Shown piece by piece: positions 10,101-21,190 of a stretch of 64,000 nucleotides of DNA. The DNA lies in the NCBI RefSeq assembly GCF_027943255.1, contig NC_072892.1, positions 116,515,792 through 116,579,791 of the forward strand, in the 5' to 3' direction. The stretch's first letter is position 1. Every line of letters begins with the position of its first letter. A model generated the notes under the pieces. It was not told where the DNA came from, ran no database searches, and worked only from the letters and a program-made list of their open reading frames with translations. This stretch comes from Anastrepha obliqua. Lineage: Eukaryota; Arthropoda; Insecta; Diptera; Tephritidae. The position numbers and the translations under genes were made by a program.

Positions 10101-11600
10101 ATTTTCCTAATGCTTGCCTTGTGAACGTAAAAGCCACAAATATTTCAGCTTGTCACAACAGAATTTGCGTTTTCCGCCATCGCTCCTCACAAAGTTGGCT
10201 TGTTTTCGCATTAGCATTAATTTTAAGAAGCTCCTTCAGATTACCGTGTATATTTATCAAAATAAAAATAGGAAATAAAAATACAAAATTCAGCAAAGGT
10301 TGTGCTTCCTGATTTACTTACCTTGGCATCTGTCTACAACGCAATGCTATTAAGACCACTTGACGGCAATCGTGCGCACGGGCATACATATGTACGCGTA
10401 CATGCAGGCGCACACAACCGCAAGGGTGGAATAAGAGCAACAACAACAACAAGCATCGTGACATGCAACGTGACAGCTTTGCGTATTGTTGACTTCTGGA
10501 GTGATAAAGCGCCATAATGTCACCCTATTAACTGTAAAATTTTCTTAACATTTCCCCTTGTACTTCGTTGCGCTCGCTTTTCGCACTTTATACTTCTTAC
10601 ATTCGTAACTACTTCATTCGCCGTCGCTGGCTGTTGCCAACACTTGCGCACACGGAATGCGCGCTCACTTATTCTGTTCGTTCTTTCATACCGTACTCGA
10701 ATGTGCCTTGCTTCTTAGCTTTCATACTTTTAGCTTCTTCATCCTTTAGCGAATGTTTTTTTTTTTTTGGTTTCTTTTTGTTTTTGTTCCTGCTGCTGGT
10801 TCTGCAACAGCTCGACGACATCGCTAAATGGCACAAAACTCAATTGGGAATTTTAAAGTAAAGTTGAATTTCATGTTCTACTCCGGCAATTGTCACAGAT
10901 GGTTTAATTGAAGTAATTACATGCGAAATCCGTCAGGATTTTCTCCTCCTGCAGCAGCTGAGAGGCGAAGGGGTACTAGTAAGACAGCAGCACAACATTT
11001 AACGGCTGAGTGGCCAGCAAGGCTGGGGAGAGTTGGATGTGACGTTTGGTGTTGCTGCGGGGAGTTTGTGTTGTCAGGATTAAAATGATGACACTTTTTA
11101 TGATTTTATTACCTGCTTTAGCCACAAGCCACAAACGACGTAGCTAAGTCCGATGTTAGTAGCGGATAACCCCTTGGCTTTGTCACAGCAGAGAAAGGGT
11201 TAATTGTGTGCTGTTTATTTGTTGTTTGTTAGTTTTCTTCTCTTTTTTTCTTTGGCAATTTTATTTTTGTACTCACAAATATCTGCTTCATTTTGCTGTT
11301 ATTACTCGCGTACTTTCCATTTGTTTTGGCACATTCACTTTGTTGGTGGTTGTTTCTGATGTGTTATTGTTTTTACTGCTTTTATGATTTTACATTTCGC
11401 CCTGGCTTTTGTTATATTTTCCTGTTGCTCTCTGCTTGTTTTTGCTATTGTTGCACTGCCTTTTCGCCTCCGAGCGCGTAATGCGTTAATGACAACTGCG
11501 TGTGATTACTTTATACGAGCTCATTTAAGGTGTAATAATTATTTATGTGACTTTTTCATTTACTAAACAACTTGTTTACCTTTTTAATTACATTGTCCTT
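10101..11600. other. Unique non-coding island
   Basis: Base composition is more even than in the surroundings, with CAACAACAAC near 10440 and T-rich runs near 10750 and 11230. No transposon relic is seen. The small frames with many Phe, Leu and Cys reflect T-rich sequence and are not taken as genes. It may be intergenic or intronic regulatory DNA. Confidence 0.4.
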
Positions 11601-11699
11601 TAGGTGAGATTTTTAAAGCGCATTAGACACATTTTATGAAGCTACTTTTTAGGTGATTTCGATATTCTAATTGTGGTGGAAAGCAATTGAAACGAAAAT

Positions 11700-11835
11700 A
11701 TAGTAGAATAAAGAAATAAAATAAAATTAATTACATAGAAGTAAAATGAGATAAAACCAAATTAAAGTTAATTTAATTTAATTCAATTAAGTTAAAATGA
11801 AATAAATTAAAATTAAATAGATTAAATTGGTCTGG
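11700..11835. repeat. Degenerate AAATT-type low-complexity tract
   Basis: Repeated AAAATTAA and TTTAATTTAATT units occur with many substitutions. The tract is closely similar in style to the longer one at 14100-14345. Confidence 0.6.
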
Positions 11836-12094
11836 GATGGAAACTTTAAACACATTGCCTTTTCCATCCAATAGTCAACCTCACCTGCACGTGGTACACC
11901 CGTCGATAACAAACAAGGCTTTGGCAACCAAGGAAATTCAAATTGCAAAGTAAGCCAAAGATTGGTAGCAAAACTGATGGCTAAAGTCGACACATCGACA
12001 CTCGAATCGGAAAGCTAAGTTGATAACCTGCCAATCTTAAATAAAATGTTATCAATGAAACTACAAGAAGCCTCAGATAAATCAAAACCTTTCA

Positions 12095-13245
12095 ACGTTG
12101 ACGTCCTTTTGCATAAAAAACAGGACTATATTTGGAACATGGAACGCTCTTTGAGCCTCACGACTGGCCCAGGTGAGCAAAGAGTTCATAAGCTGTAAAT
12201 CTACTTTTCTAAGCGAAACTAGATGACGAGTTGACTCGGGAGAAGTAACAACAGAAGATGATTTGACCTGAGTGTAATCCGGCAAGCCTAGCGGCCAACT
12301 ACGGTCGAGTGGGGTTGGGTTCTTGTTATCTAAGCAAGCACGCGCAGCTCTAATCGAGTCGATTCCACACTTCGATCGAATTATAATGGCCTGTTCTCGA
12401 TTCCGTGTCAGAGACATCACCTGCATCCAATGTTGTGCACCAACAGAGGCTGCTCCCTACGTCGAAAAAGAGACAGTCTCCTATCAAAGGCATCATCAAA
12501 TACCAACAAACGTGATATAGTGCTGCTATTAGGAGACTTCAATGCTCAAGTCAATTCAAAATCAAATGCCGCTGCTAGCACAAAGTGCCGCAAAACTAGG
12601 CTTAAAAATAAGCATTGCCAAAACAAAGTTGGTGCGTGTATATACTAAATACACGCAAAAATTCGAAATTAGTAACGCTAGCTCGAAGACGTGGACCGCT
12701 TTTGTATTTGGGGAGTATTATATCTGCTAATGGTTGCTCAAGAGAAGACATCGAAAAGCGTATAAAAAAAGCGAAGCAAGCTTTTGGTGATCTAAATGAT
12801 ATGTGGAACTCCACGATTACCGCTTGGCGCACACAAATACAAAAAATATTTAACTACAACGTGAAGTCCGCTTTTATGTACGGTTGCGAAACCTGGAACC
12901 TTGCAGCTCCTGACCGCCAAACACTGCATGTTTTCTCCAATCGTTGTCTCCGCAAAATACTGAGAATTTTCTGACCCGACACGATCTCAAACACTGCCCA
13001 GTGGAAGCGTTGTAACCAGACACCAATGCGCCTGAACTCCTGAAAAGGAAATAGGGCTGGCTCAGGCACGTGTTAAGGAGAGACCAGCCGTCGGAGAGGC
13101 AAACCAGTACTGACCTGGAGGAGGAACCTGGAAGCTGACGTATTCAAAATCATCAAAATCTTGAGGGAAATCAAGGGGTTGGCAGATGACAGAGGAAAAT
13201 CGATTAACCTTATCGCGGCCTTTGCCATAGGACCATATACATACT
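12095..13245 (+). pseudogene. RTE-like LINE relic with central deletion
   Basis: The plus strand starts with the apurinic endonuclease domain: TIFGTWNAL near 12128 and LLLGDFNAQV at 12525-12552, the catalytic GDFNA motif. Just after it the sequence jumps to the end of reverse transcriptase, AAKLGLKISIAKTKLV. It then runs through LGSIISANGCSREDIEKRIK, NVKSAFMYGCETWNL, NRCLRKILRIF and the C-terminal tail TWRRNLEADV...GLADDR. The reverse-transcriptase core with its YxDD box is deleted. Stops and shifts are frequent. It belongs to the same broad endonuclease-LINE group as 30509-33385 but is clearly another family. Confidence 0.75.
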
Positions 13246-13369
13246 AAGTCCTGCTATATGTTCTGTTACAAGTTATATTAAGTCGGTTGTAAACATGCAA
13301 TTATAATACCTTTTTAATGAAATAAAATTATGTAAATATTAACAAAACAAATTTTTTAATTTTCATTCG

Positions 13370-14100
13370 AAATGGTCACCACTTGCTTTTACACAAGCCT
13401 TCAAACGATAGGCCTTTTAACACGCACGGTTTGCATGGATATTGACGTCGCTGCCCGAACCAAAGATTGTTTGAACCTAGGAATATTGATTTTTAACCAC
13501 TGCTGGGTGGTTTTTGCCTTATGAGTTTGAGTGGCATCTTCATTAAAGAGAGCGATAGAGACTTCTAAGACATCCTCCTGGTACAATCCAGTCTTAATCT
13601 CTTTTTCGCAGCAATGAAGAGATGTAACGCCTGTACAAGACACTCCCCACCAAACCATTACGGAGGCTGGATGATGGCCTCGCTGAGCCCTTGGAACAAC
13701 ATTTTTTGAGTCTTTAGAGGTTTTTGCTTTTAAAAACTTCTTCAACAGTGAAAAATTTCGCACCTGTGAAAATAATATTTTCATGGCCATTGACCGCGTG
13801 CCACCAAAGAAGCTGCTTGCATCTGTCTTCTTCAAGGGCGTTATCAAAAGATGACCAGTTGGGCGACAGAAGGCTTTCATGTGGACATCAGCTCTAATTA
13901 GTCTTGAAATGGATCTGTTCGATTCATTCGTTTCCCTGGATATGATTTTCTGCTTTCCAAGGGGACTTCTGCGAATTCCTTCTGGAATAACTTTTATTGC
14001 TGAACTGATTCGAACCACGCGATGACGACCACTTCTTTTTCTGTCTGTCACTTTAGACGTTTGGGAAAAGCGATTGATTGTGAGATAAGTAAATATTATC
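13370..14100 (-). pseudogene. DD37D (maT-like) transposase, internally deleted
   Basis: A 216-residue minus-strand frame starts TDRKRSGRHRVVRISS, the linker between the two helix-turn-helix motifs, with recognisable sequence back to about 14100 (INRFSQTSK). VVPRAQRGHHPASVMVWWGV is well kept, followed by NEDATQTHKAKTTQQWLK around the second catalytic aspartate. The first aspartate block, readable in another frame as FTGAKFFTVEE, has D changed to G. The block with the third aspartate is deleted and the frame passes directly into the C-terminal region. The right end stops at an AAATT tract, so the N-terminus is missing. Confidence 0.75.
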
Positions 14101-14345
14101 GAATTAAAGTAAAATAAGATAGAATCAGAATTGAAGTAAATTAAATTAAATTAAATTCAAACGAATTAAAATAAAACAAAAGTAATTAGATTAAAGTAAA
14201 ATAAGACAAAATTAAAATCAATTAAAATTAAATGAATAAAAAATAAAATTAAATTAAAATTAAATGAAATTAATTAGAGTAAGAAAATTTAGAATAACTT
14301 AAATTAAACGAGATACATCAAAATAAATAAATAGAAATAAATAAA
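14101..14345. repeat. Degenerate AAATT/AAAAT tandem tract
   Basis: About 245 bp of imperfect AAATT, AAAATTAA and AAATAAA units form an AT-only low-complexity array between a DD37D relic and a SINE. Similar short tracts lie at 11700-11835 and 17385-17445. Confidence 0.7.
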
Positions 14346-14573
14346 ACACTCTTTATTGGGAGTTTGGCCGAACTCCTGCTCCCATTGTGGCGTGAGACCT
14401 GCTGTTGTCACACAAATGGAGGAACCTACAGTTTTAAGCCGATTCCGATGGTTTTTTATGAGGAAATACCCTTTTTCATGGCAGAAATACACTTGGAGGT
14501 TTGCCACTGCCTGTCGGGGGCGGCCACTATCAGAAAAAAAAAATCTTCTATCATTTGGTGTTTTACTGAGATA
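14346..14573 (-). mobile_element. tRNA-derived SINE, head truncated
   Basis: On the minus strand this copy has the SINE body (GGCAGTGGCAAACCTCCAAG, GCCATGAAAAAGGG) and the 3' part with GGAGCAGGAGTTCGGCCAAA. The tRNA-like head is cut after the ACACCAAAT motif, so the A and B boxes are gone. Several single-base gaps separate it from the other copies. Confidence 0.75.
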
Positions 14574-14857
14574 AAATAGGGGAATATGAAAACAAGTACA
14601 CTCATTTTAGGCAGCTACTTTAAAAAATTGCGCACATCTTAAGTTTGTTTACGAAAAATTAGTTCGGTTCCTTATATAGAAGAGCAGATGCGGGGCAGCT
14701 AGAGCCGAAGGATTTCAAGTTATTTTCGCAAACTTATTTTCAAAATTTAAATTTTAAGGTATTTAGTCCTATTTCATTTTAAATAAATAAAACCGCAGCA
14801 ATAAAAGCATTTCTACCATAAATGTAAGAATTATTAAGTCCTCTTGCTTTTTTGTCG

Positions 14858-14965
14858 TCTCCAAGTACAACCGATTTCTATCAACCGATGCCTTTTTACG
14901 AGAAGTCATGGTAGAAATGCACTCAGATTTTCATCTTCGTCTACCAAAGAGGAGCAACCACTAAC
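14858..14965 (-). mobile_element. Degenerate SINE body fragment
   Basis: The plus strand contains AGTCATGGTAGAAATGCACT, then GAGGAGCAACCACTA. These align with the SINE body blocks TTTCATGGCAGAAATACACT and GGGGCGACCGCTA found in the other copies, with about one quarter of positions changed. No head or tail remains. Confidence 0.55.
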
Positions 14966-15104
14966 TGGAATAACTTACTTTGTCAAATTTCCTCCGACCA
15001 TTAAAGCTCAAACTGGTACTCTTTGTGCAGTATATCTCATACAGGTACAATTGGTCGTCTATAAAAAAAATATGGTATGTGCAGAAAATTACTTTTAATC
15101 ATTA

Positions 15105-15693
15105 AGGGGTTAGGGGTAGTTAGAGGCCCAAAAAAATCATGATTTTCAATAATTTTGTTTTGCTAGTCAATTACTTTATTTTACAAAAATAAAAACATAG
15201 CATTAATACATCATGTTTCGACTTGACTTTAGCAAACTTAAAAAAAAAATTATTATAATAAAAGTTATCGCTGATGTGTGGAGCCCAATTCTCCAGAAGT
15301 CCCTTGCGGTGATCATTACAAGTCCTTGTAGATTCATCTAAAATCAATCAGACAAGAGAAATTAGTTTTATTAATAGATAATCTTGTGCCGGATCGAAGA
15401 TTTTTCTCAAAATTAACAATATGGCGGAAATCAGGAAATACTTTTCAGATTTGCGAGAAAAAAACCGATTTTTAACCTACCGGTTTTTAAGTTGCAGTGA
15501 TCATTAGTTCAAAAAACATAGTTTTGAGAATAACGCATTTAAAGTTTTGCTATGGCTTCCGGAGCGCCCGAACGCCCTTTGTTAATTGTTGAATAACTCG
15601 AAAAGTATTTGTGGGATTCACTTAAACACTTCACTTTACGAAAATGCAAAAAAAATCCAATTTTTCGAAAATTCTGAGTCCCTCTAACCCCTT
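15105..15693. mobile_element. Candidate MITE with AAGGGGTTAG ends
   Basis: The left end reads AAGGGGTTAGGGG (from about 15104). The right end, reversed from about 15693, reads AAGGGGTTAGAGGG. The two face outward and enclose about 590 bp of AT-rich DNA with no coding capacity. TA occurs next to each end (15103-15104, 15694-15695). That would fit a Tc/mariner-type MITE if the right end has one extra base. The family is not recognised. Confidence 0.45.
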
Positions 15694-15699
15694 TACTGT

Positions 15700-16440
15700 G
15701 GACAAGAAGTTAGAGTGAAAGATTTTGGTGCATTACAAAAAAAAATTGATTATTATTAATTATGAAATTATTTAAACTTTACGTCTTTTCATTTAATACG
15801 TATTTATCGACGATAAAGATAGAGCCCTGTTTTTTTAACAAATTTAATATAAATTGCTCGCAATATGTTGCCGCAGAGTTAAAAGCCTGTGTGGCCCCAT
15901 GTCCAGACTAGTGGTATTAAAAAATAAATAGTCCATATTTAAAGCTTAAAAATAGTTAATTGTCCTTTTTTCTAACCAAATATGATTCCTCTACTCAACT
16001 GCTCGTGGGACAAGCGAATACGCGTTCAGTACACAGAAGCAAACGGATATGACAACAGCGTCCAAAATCTATCCATGGCTTGTGCATAACACTTTTATTA
16101 GTATTATTACGCTTCCCCTTCAACGTCCAAATCACTGCAATTCTCGCAGTAATCTCTTAATTTATCACCTCATTCATGTGATAACTGTCCAGCAACCTTA
16201 AGTTGAACAAACTCAACCATTGACTAATACTGTACCTGAGACTCCTACAAACCGAAGTTTGAACACGAACAAAGAGGTCTAAATATACACTAACACATTT
16301 ACTCACACACACACGTGTATATGTATTGCGTCTTTTGCTGGTATGCAAATACCCAGTAAACACAAAAAGAAATGTTTTCAAACGCGCCAGTTGAGTTTCA
16401 GCATTCCTTACCAGTTGATGTTAACCATTTTATCAAATAT
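15700..16440. other. Non-coding stretch
   Basis: No protein relic is visible. A short CACACACACG tract lies near 16305. The rest is AT-rich. Confidence 0.5.
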
Positions 16441-16444
16441 TATT

Positions 16445-16844
16445 CCTGAGCGAGGTGCTGAAGTTGAGAGATATTTGGACTCCTCGCCATTCAATTTCCA
16501 AACTCGTAGCTGTGTTTACCGGTTACTGGGCGATAGGCACACACACAGAAAAGCTAGTGTTACCATTTAACCCTCATTACAGAAGCTGTGGGGACCTTGC
16601 AGAGAAGGAGACTGTTGAGCACTTTCTCTGTAAATGCCCGGGTTTGGCAGCTAAACGATTAACAACTGGGTGCTCCTTTTTTCCACAGCCTGGGGCAGTG
16701 CGCCAACCTAAATCCAATCAATCTCCTCCATTATATCAACAGCTCTGGCTAGCTGTAGATATCTGCCTAAGTAAATTCCTTTTTCGGTTAACTTCTAAGT
16801 TATCAATTAAATGTCGAAAATGGAATTTATTTTATATCGGTTAG
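16445..16844 (+). pseudogene. RNase H-type LINE C-terminus
   Basis: The plus frame reads LVAVFTGYWAIGTHTEKL, equivalent to the common TGHWPIGTHAEKL block that follows RNase H. It then reads YRSCGDLAEKETVEHFLC, the knuckle with its first cysteine changed to tyrosine, KCPGLAAKRL, and a variable tail to a stop at 16842-16844. The copy is 5'-truncated. Its end meets the 3' tail of an oppositely oriented LINE at about 16840. Confidence 0.7.
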
Positions 16845-17300
16845 GTTAGGTTTCGGTGATAGTCGGTCTGTACTACCAACTCACTTAGATCTTACAGGTC
16901 CGTTGTGATACCATTGTGCGACAAGGGAACCTCATTTATCTTGCTTCGTGGAACCATTTTGTGGCTCTTATGAAGCACAAGATTGGACCCATGCCTACGC
17001 CAGACAGTTGCGTAAGAGAACTGAAAAAATATTTTCCTTGAAAACCTGCTCTGGTTTTAGCTAAGGCTGGACAATTGCAAAGGAAGTGCTCAACTGTTTC
17101 TTCCTCTTCCTCATCCCTACAACTTCCACAATATTTATGGGAAAAAACTCATAGTCTCAAGGAATACCTGCCAAATAGCCAATGACCGGTTATAGCAGTC
17201 ACGACATTCAAGATATCTTGTCTTGAAAGGCCAAACAGTTCCTTTTTCTTTTTCTTACTTATTAGGGGCGATAAAAACCTACCTCTTAGCCCTGTGTCTT
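16839..17300 (-). pseudogene. RNase H-type LINE C-terminus with CCTAA tail
   Basis: The minus strand reads ELFGLSRQDILNVVTAITGH, WLFGRYSLRL, then CGSCRDEEEEETVEHFLCNC (intact CX2C...HX4C) and PALAKTRAGFQGKYFF. After a run of broken frame comes a 3' untranslated region ending ACCGAAACCTAACCTAACC at about 16839. One stop follows YSLRL. It is a 5'-truncated LINE insertion whose tail repeats the CCTAA pentamer. Confidence 0.7.
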
Positions 17301-18059
17301 CATCTTTCCACGTTCTTTATATAATTTATTATTTTATATAATATATTGTTATTAATTATTTTTTTTTATTTTTCATTTTAAATAATGACAGAATTTAATA
17401 AAATAATAAATTAATTCAAATAAAATAAAATAAAGAGAAATATAACCTCATTCGATAACGATATGGGAAATCTCTTTGAGGTCAGTGTAGAATTACAAAT
17501 TTCTCAACTTGATATCTCCACGTAAAAGAGTGACTTTTACTGTAAATTGATAGCACTTTAATCTGCTTGCTGAGAATTTAAGAAAGCTATTTCATATTAA
17601 ATGCATCTCAAGCTGATATAAAACAAAAAAGTTTGTTGGGTAAACACGGTTTATTCCTCAATTCATTAGCTTCACATTTTATTTTTGCTTGTAACCAATC
17701 CAAGTGCGTTTTGCCTCTTAATGGACTGGTGGATAGTGAGGTGAAATGCTGAAATGATAATAGCTGATGGTTAATATTGTTGTGCCCGCAAACAACTGCC
17801 ACGACTTCATTCGCCCACAGCCATACACACACCACGCACAGCATACGAGTGGGGCTGGCAGTAACAATCGCTGGTTCGTAACAATGCGAATAAGAACCGC
17901 ACAAATTACAGCAACAGCAATACGCAGAGTGCGTTGAAAGGGGAAAAAGGCGAATAAAGTAGAGCACGAGCAATTTTCCGTTTAGCACGAAGACTAATGC
18001 AAAAATATATTTATTGAAATTGTACGATCCCCTGGGACCAATGTGGTAGCTGCTGCTGC

Positions 18060-18090
<31 letters not shown>

Positions 18091-18600
18091 ACTGCCGATT
18101 TTGTTTCTGAATGCCTGAATATGCTACTTTTCTACATCACCAACAACATATGCGTTTAATACCATCTACCTCATTGGCTTTTAGCTTTAGCAACTAATAA
18201 CAACATAACAAAGCTTTTGAATGAGCGCCTTTTTGTGTGCACTTGCTCTGTGCGGGTGTGCAGGGTGCGTGTACAAACTTGCTTTGGTTATAGTCAAAAT
18301 TCAACAAAATATATTTTGTGTTATTTATGGTAGGTATGCTTTCGTAATTTCGCTTGTCAATATGTATGTATGTAACCATTATGGGTTACTTAAATGTTTT
18401 TGCTTTGAAAATATATAGCTTCATTTTTATGTTGCACGCATCTTAATCAAACTCTGTTTCTGCAAATGCTCAGTACTTCAATTGGAATAGATAAAGAAAA
18501 AAACTCTACTTAATTTCAAGCACACACAAAACAAATATTTTATACCCAGCGCAATGTTACAATTTAAAGAATTTTAACTTAAAAAATAAACAGCTACACA
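17301..18600. other. Non-coding stretch, unique island 17640-18420
   Basis: The first part is an AT-rich tract with AAATAAAAT units (17385-17445). The 17640-18420 part is of more even composition. It shows no transposon homology and no convincing gene. Confidence 0.45.
18050..18097. repeat. CTG/TTG trinucleotide microsatellite
   Basis: About seven CTG units are followed by alternating TTG and CTG units. No open frame around it looks like a real polyglutamine or polyleucine exon. Confidence 0.85.
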
Positions 18601-18604
18601 GACA

Positions 18605-18875
18605 TTTTCAAGGCATTTAAAAATTACGCACTCATTCAGTTTCTGTCTGGGCTTACAGTTGATAAAAACACAAAGTATTCCTTGTGGGAAACGACCAAAT
18701 TTTTCGATACACCAATTCAATACAGCGATCCTGTTAAAATTGACGAGAGAAACTGGGCTCCGACAAGCAAAGAAGAAGCGAAGCTATTTGATGAGCATTT
18801 GGAAAAACCGATGAAAATACTATTCCAGTTACAACAGGAGAAGTTGGTAAGTAATATAAATAAACAAAATTAAGC
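18605..18875 (+). pseudogene. Jockey-clade LINE fragment, upstream part
   Basis: The plus frame reads FKAFKNYALIQFL and KNTKYSLWETTKFF, then RNWAPTSKEEAKLFDEHLEK. This is the region between endonuclease and reverse transcriptase in Jockey-like elements (YSLWKATKKL ... WA-TDEEKA-LFAEHLE). The reverse-transcriptase core is missing downstream. The C-terminus resumes at 19258, with an RTE fragment lying in between. Confidence 0.65.
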
Positions 18876-18974
18876 TTAAAAAGTCCCCTGGGTTTGATTT
18901 AATTATTTAATCATCATAGTTAATAGCCTATTTGATATTTAACAAGAGATATATTCTAAATTGTCCGAAGTTAC

Positions 18975-19257
18975 CATGAAACCTTCTTCTTTTTACCTCT
19001 TTGGCTTAAGCGGTTTTGACCGACACACCAAGTGAGGTCAAGTCCTTCTCCAAATGATCTTTTCAACACAGAGGGGTCCTTGCTCTTCCTCTGCAATCAC
19101 CAGCTGGTACCGCATCGAATACTTTTAGAGCCGGAGCGTTTGATCCATGTAGACGACATGACCCAGCCAACCAAGCCGCTGGATCTTTATTCGCTGCACT
19201 ATGTCTATGTCGTCGAAGGGCTCATAAAGCTCATTGTTCCATCGCCTACCATACTGG
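18975..19257 (-). mobile_element. RTE LINE 3' fragment inside a Jockey relic
   Basis: Minus-strand sequence matches the RTE tail: SGSKVFDAVPAG-like sequence, an RGRARTPL-type variant and the AATAAAGATCCAGCGGCTTG block that corresponds to 33121-33145 of the large copy. Its 3' end lies near 18975 (AAGAAGGTTTC on that strand). It is shorter and more decayed than the 5853-6394 copy. Confidence 0.65.
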
Positions 19258-19445
19258 AGTCAATAGTACATCACCTCTATGCAACTATGGAAAAGAAAAT
19301 CCTGCGGAGCAAAGTAAGCGCGCCATACTTTGTAAGGAATAGCGACCTTCGTCGTGATCTTGGCATACCAACTGTGGCTGAAGTGCCTGAAGTAAGAGCT
19401 ATGGGAACTCACAAGCAGCGACTACAAAATCAATTCAAATGAAAA
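19258..19445 (+). pseudogene. Jockey-clade LINE C-terminus
   Basis: The plus frame reads MEKKILRSKVSAPYFVRNSD and LRRDLGIPTVAEVPEVR, then HKQRLQNQFK and a stop at 19439-19441. This is the conserved Jockey C-terminal block (APW-VRN-DLHRDL-IPTV--EI---- HE-RLH). It is probably the same insertion as 18605-18875, with the reverse transcriptase deleted. Confidence 0.7.
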
Positions 19446-19730
19446 TCGCTTATTAGTATCATTTTCTATATTCTTGGTGCACTTGTATAACGCTTCTAAA
19501 GAAGTAATAAGAAATAACAAAAAAAAATAAAAAAAATTATAATTTTAATATTTGTTTGTTTGTTTTATAAAACTAAAGTACTAACACTTAGACAAACTAT
19601 ACGTCTAAATTTTGATGAAATGAAATCGAGTTAAAAAAAGCACCAAGTTTCATTATGTTCGAGTTACGGCATGGACAGATGGTCGAACAAAAACTACATC
19701 TTAAAAGCTTCTTTTTAAAAATGATATGCT

Positions 19731-19915
19731 CAAGCGGCCTCCGTAGTAAAATGAGTTGGTGCGCGGTTATTATTCGGAAGTGTACAGGTTTTCATGATAT
19801 ACCAAATAGTACAAAAAGTTGTTTCTAATATCAATTGCTCCTTTGCAGGCAATTTCAGAGCTCCAAATTCTGTATTACTGCTATGAAAAAGCTTCTCATA
19901 AGGAACCATCTGCCG
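19731..19915 (+). mobile_element. tRNA-derived SINE, 3'-truncated
   Basis: The plus strand starts GCGGCCTCCGTAGTAAAATG and continues AGTTGGTGCG (A-box region). It then has the body GCAGGCAATTTCAGAGCTCC and CTATGAAAAAGCTTCTCATA, ending GGAACCATCTGCCG at about 19915, where transposase sequence begins. It is strongly diverged, with the B box eroded. Confidence 0.65.
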
Positions 19916-20698
19916 CATTCACTTTGACACCAGGCTCGATAAAAACGATTGGAGGGCGTCCATCAGCGATCACTGCGGCCCAAACCATTACTTGCGATGG
20001 GAAATTGATTCGAGTGGTCATACGTAGGCCCAAATTCTCGTATGAGCGTTCGGTCAAGTAAACATGAGTGTTTATCAACTGCTCAATTGGAAAATTTTTT
20101 ACATCAGAAAACACAATGTTAGGAAATTCGCCACGTTCGTGCAAGCGCAACAACTCCTTTGCTCTTTCGCACCGAACTTTTTTTGCTGGAGTGAAAGATC
20201 GTGTGCTTTTTGGAACTTGTAAGCCTTGACCTTGAGCTCATTTTTTCAAAATGCGTCGAATGCTGTCTTGCGATATTTTCAGTTCTTTGGCCATTTTTCT
20301 TCCACTTCGCCGGGGATTTCGTTCAAGTCGAGCCTTCACTTTCCGAACCATTTCTGGCGTTGTTGCGGTTTTTTTTGGTCCACCTCCATAGCGTTTTGCA
20401 ATGCTACCAGTATCATTGTAACATTTTATAGTGCGATACACAAACATTTTATTCACTTTGAGGTGACTGAGCTCACGAACAATGGCTGGTTGTGATTTTC
20501 CAGCCAAATATAATGCAATCACACTATTACGTTTGAATTCCATCACAGAAAAAAAATTCAACAAAACGAAGACTCAAATGCTTTTAATAGCTTATAAACA
20601 ATAAATTGAACTGTCATTAGAACAATTTTGGCGTTGATTTTATGAGCTGTTTTACGGATACAACAGTGTGAATTTGGTAACACTTATCGTTCACCCTG
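19916..20698 (-). mobile_element. DD37D (maT-like) element, 3' half missing
   Basis: The 5' inverted repeat at 20698 reads CAGGGTGAACGATAAGTG on the minus strand, next to TA. The transposase begins at an ATG at 20543: MEFKRNSVIALYLAGKSQP, then VYRTIKCYNDTGSIAKR and KISQDSIRRILK (two helix-turn-helix units). Two compensating frameshifts follow near 20235 and 20180. It then reads ERGEFPNIVFSDVKNFPIEQ (first catalytic D) and VMVWAAVIADGRPPIVFIEP, and is cut at about 19916 by a SINE. The second and third catalytic aspartates are lost. Confidence 0.75.
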
Positions 20699-20699
20699 T

Positions 20700-21190
20700 A
20701 TATTGGGGGAAAAACACAATCCATCGCTTTTGCGTAACATTTTCGCACAAATACTTTAAAACGGTTTTATGGACAATCTTTCGCTTCTGGGCGATTTTAC
20801 GACTACTAACATACCGGTCAACTTCGATTATTTCTGTTATTTTATTGACATTTTCGACGACGGGCCTGTCTGAGCGAGGTGCATCTTTAACATCAAAATG
20901 ACTGAACGGAATCGACGGAACCGAAATTGCATTTAATTAACTGTTACAGAATTCGCACATAAGGACCATTCAAAATTTCTGTAAAATATACCGAATTTTC
21001 TATTTGGTGACTTCCATTGTCCACACCCTGCAACTCACAACTGAAGCGAACAAACAAAAAACAGCAAAACATTTTTTTAGCGTGAAATGTCGCCTTGACA
21101 ACGAGCATAAACTTTAAATTGTTTGATTGATACTTTACGAGATATTGACTGAGAAAGTAATGTTTTTCCGTTTACCCAAACTAATTTTCC
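20700..21190 (-). pseudogene. Mariner transposase N-terminal fragment
   Basis: The minus strand reads KIRYILQKF near 20990, then FDVKDAPRSDRPVVENVNKI, TEIIEVDRYVSSRKIAQKRK and IVHKTVLKYL. These are the two helix-turn-helix units and linker of a common mariner lineage. The catalytic domain is absent. The upstream untranslated part (21060-21130) closely matches that of the copy at 38560-39000, so both derive from one family. Confidence 0.65.

Noticed and set aside
11293..11566. Hydrophobic small frames resembling signal or membrane peptides
   Set aside because: They reflect T-rich sequence (Phe, Leu, Cys, Tyr) and lack a start context, splice sites or a mature domain.
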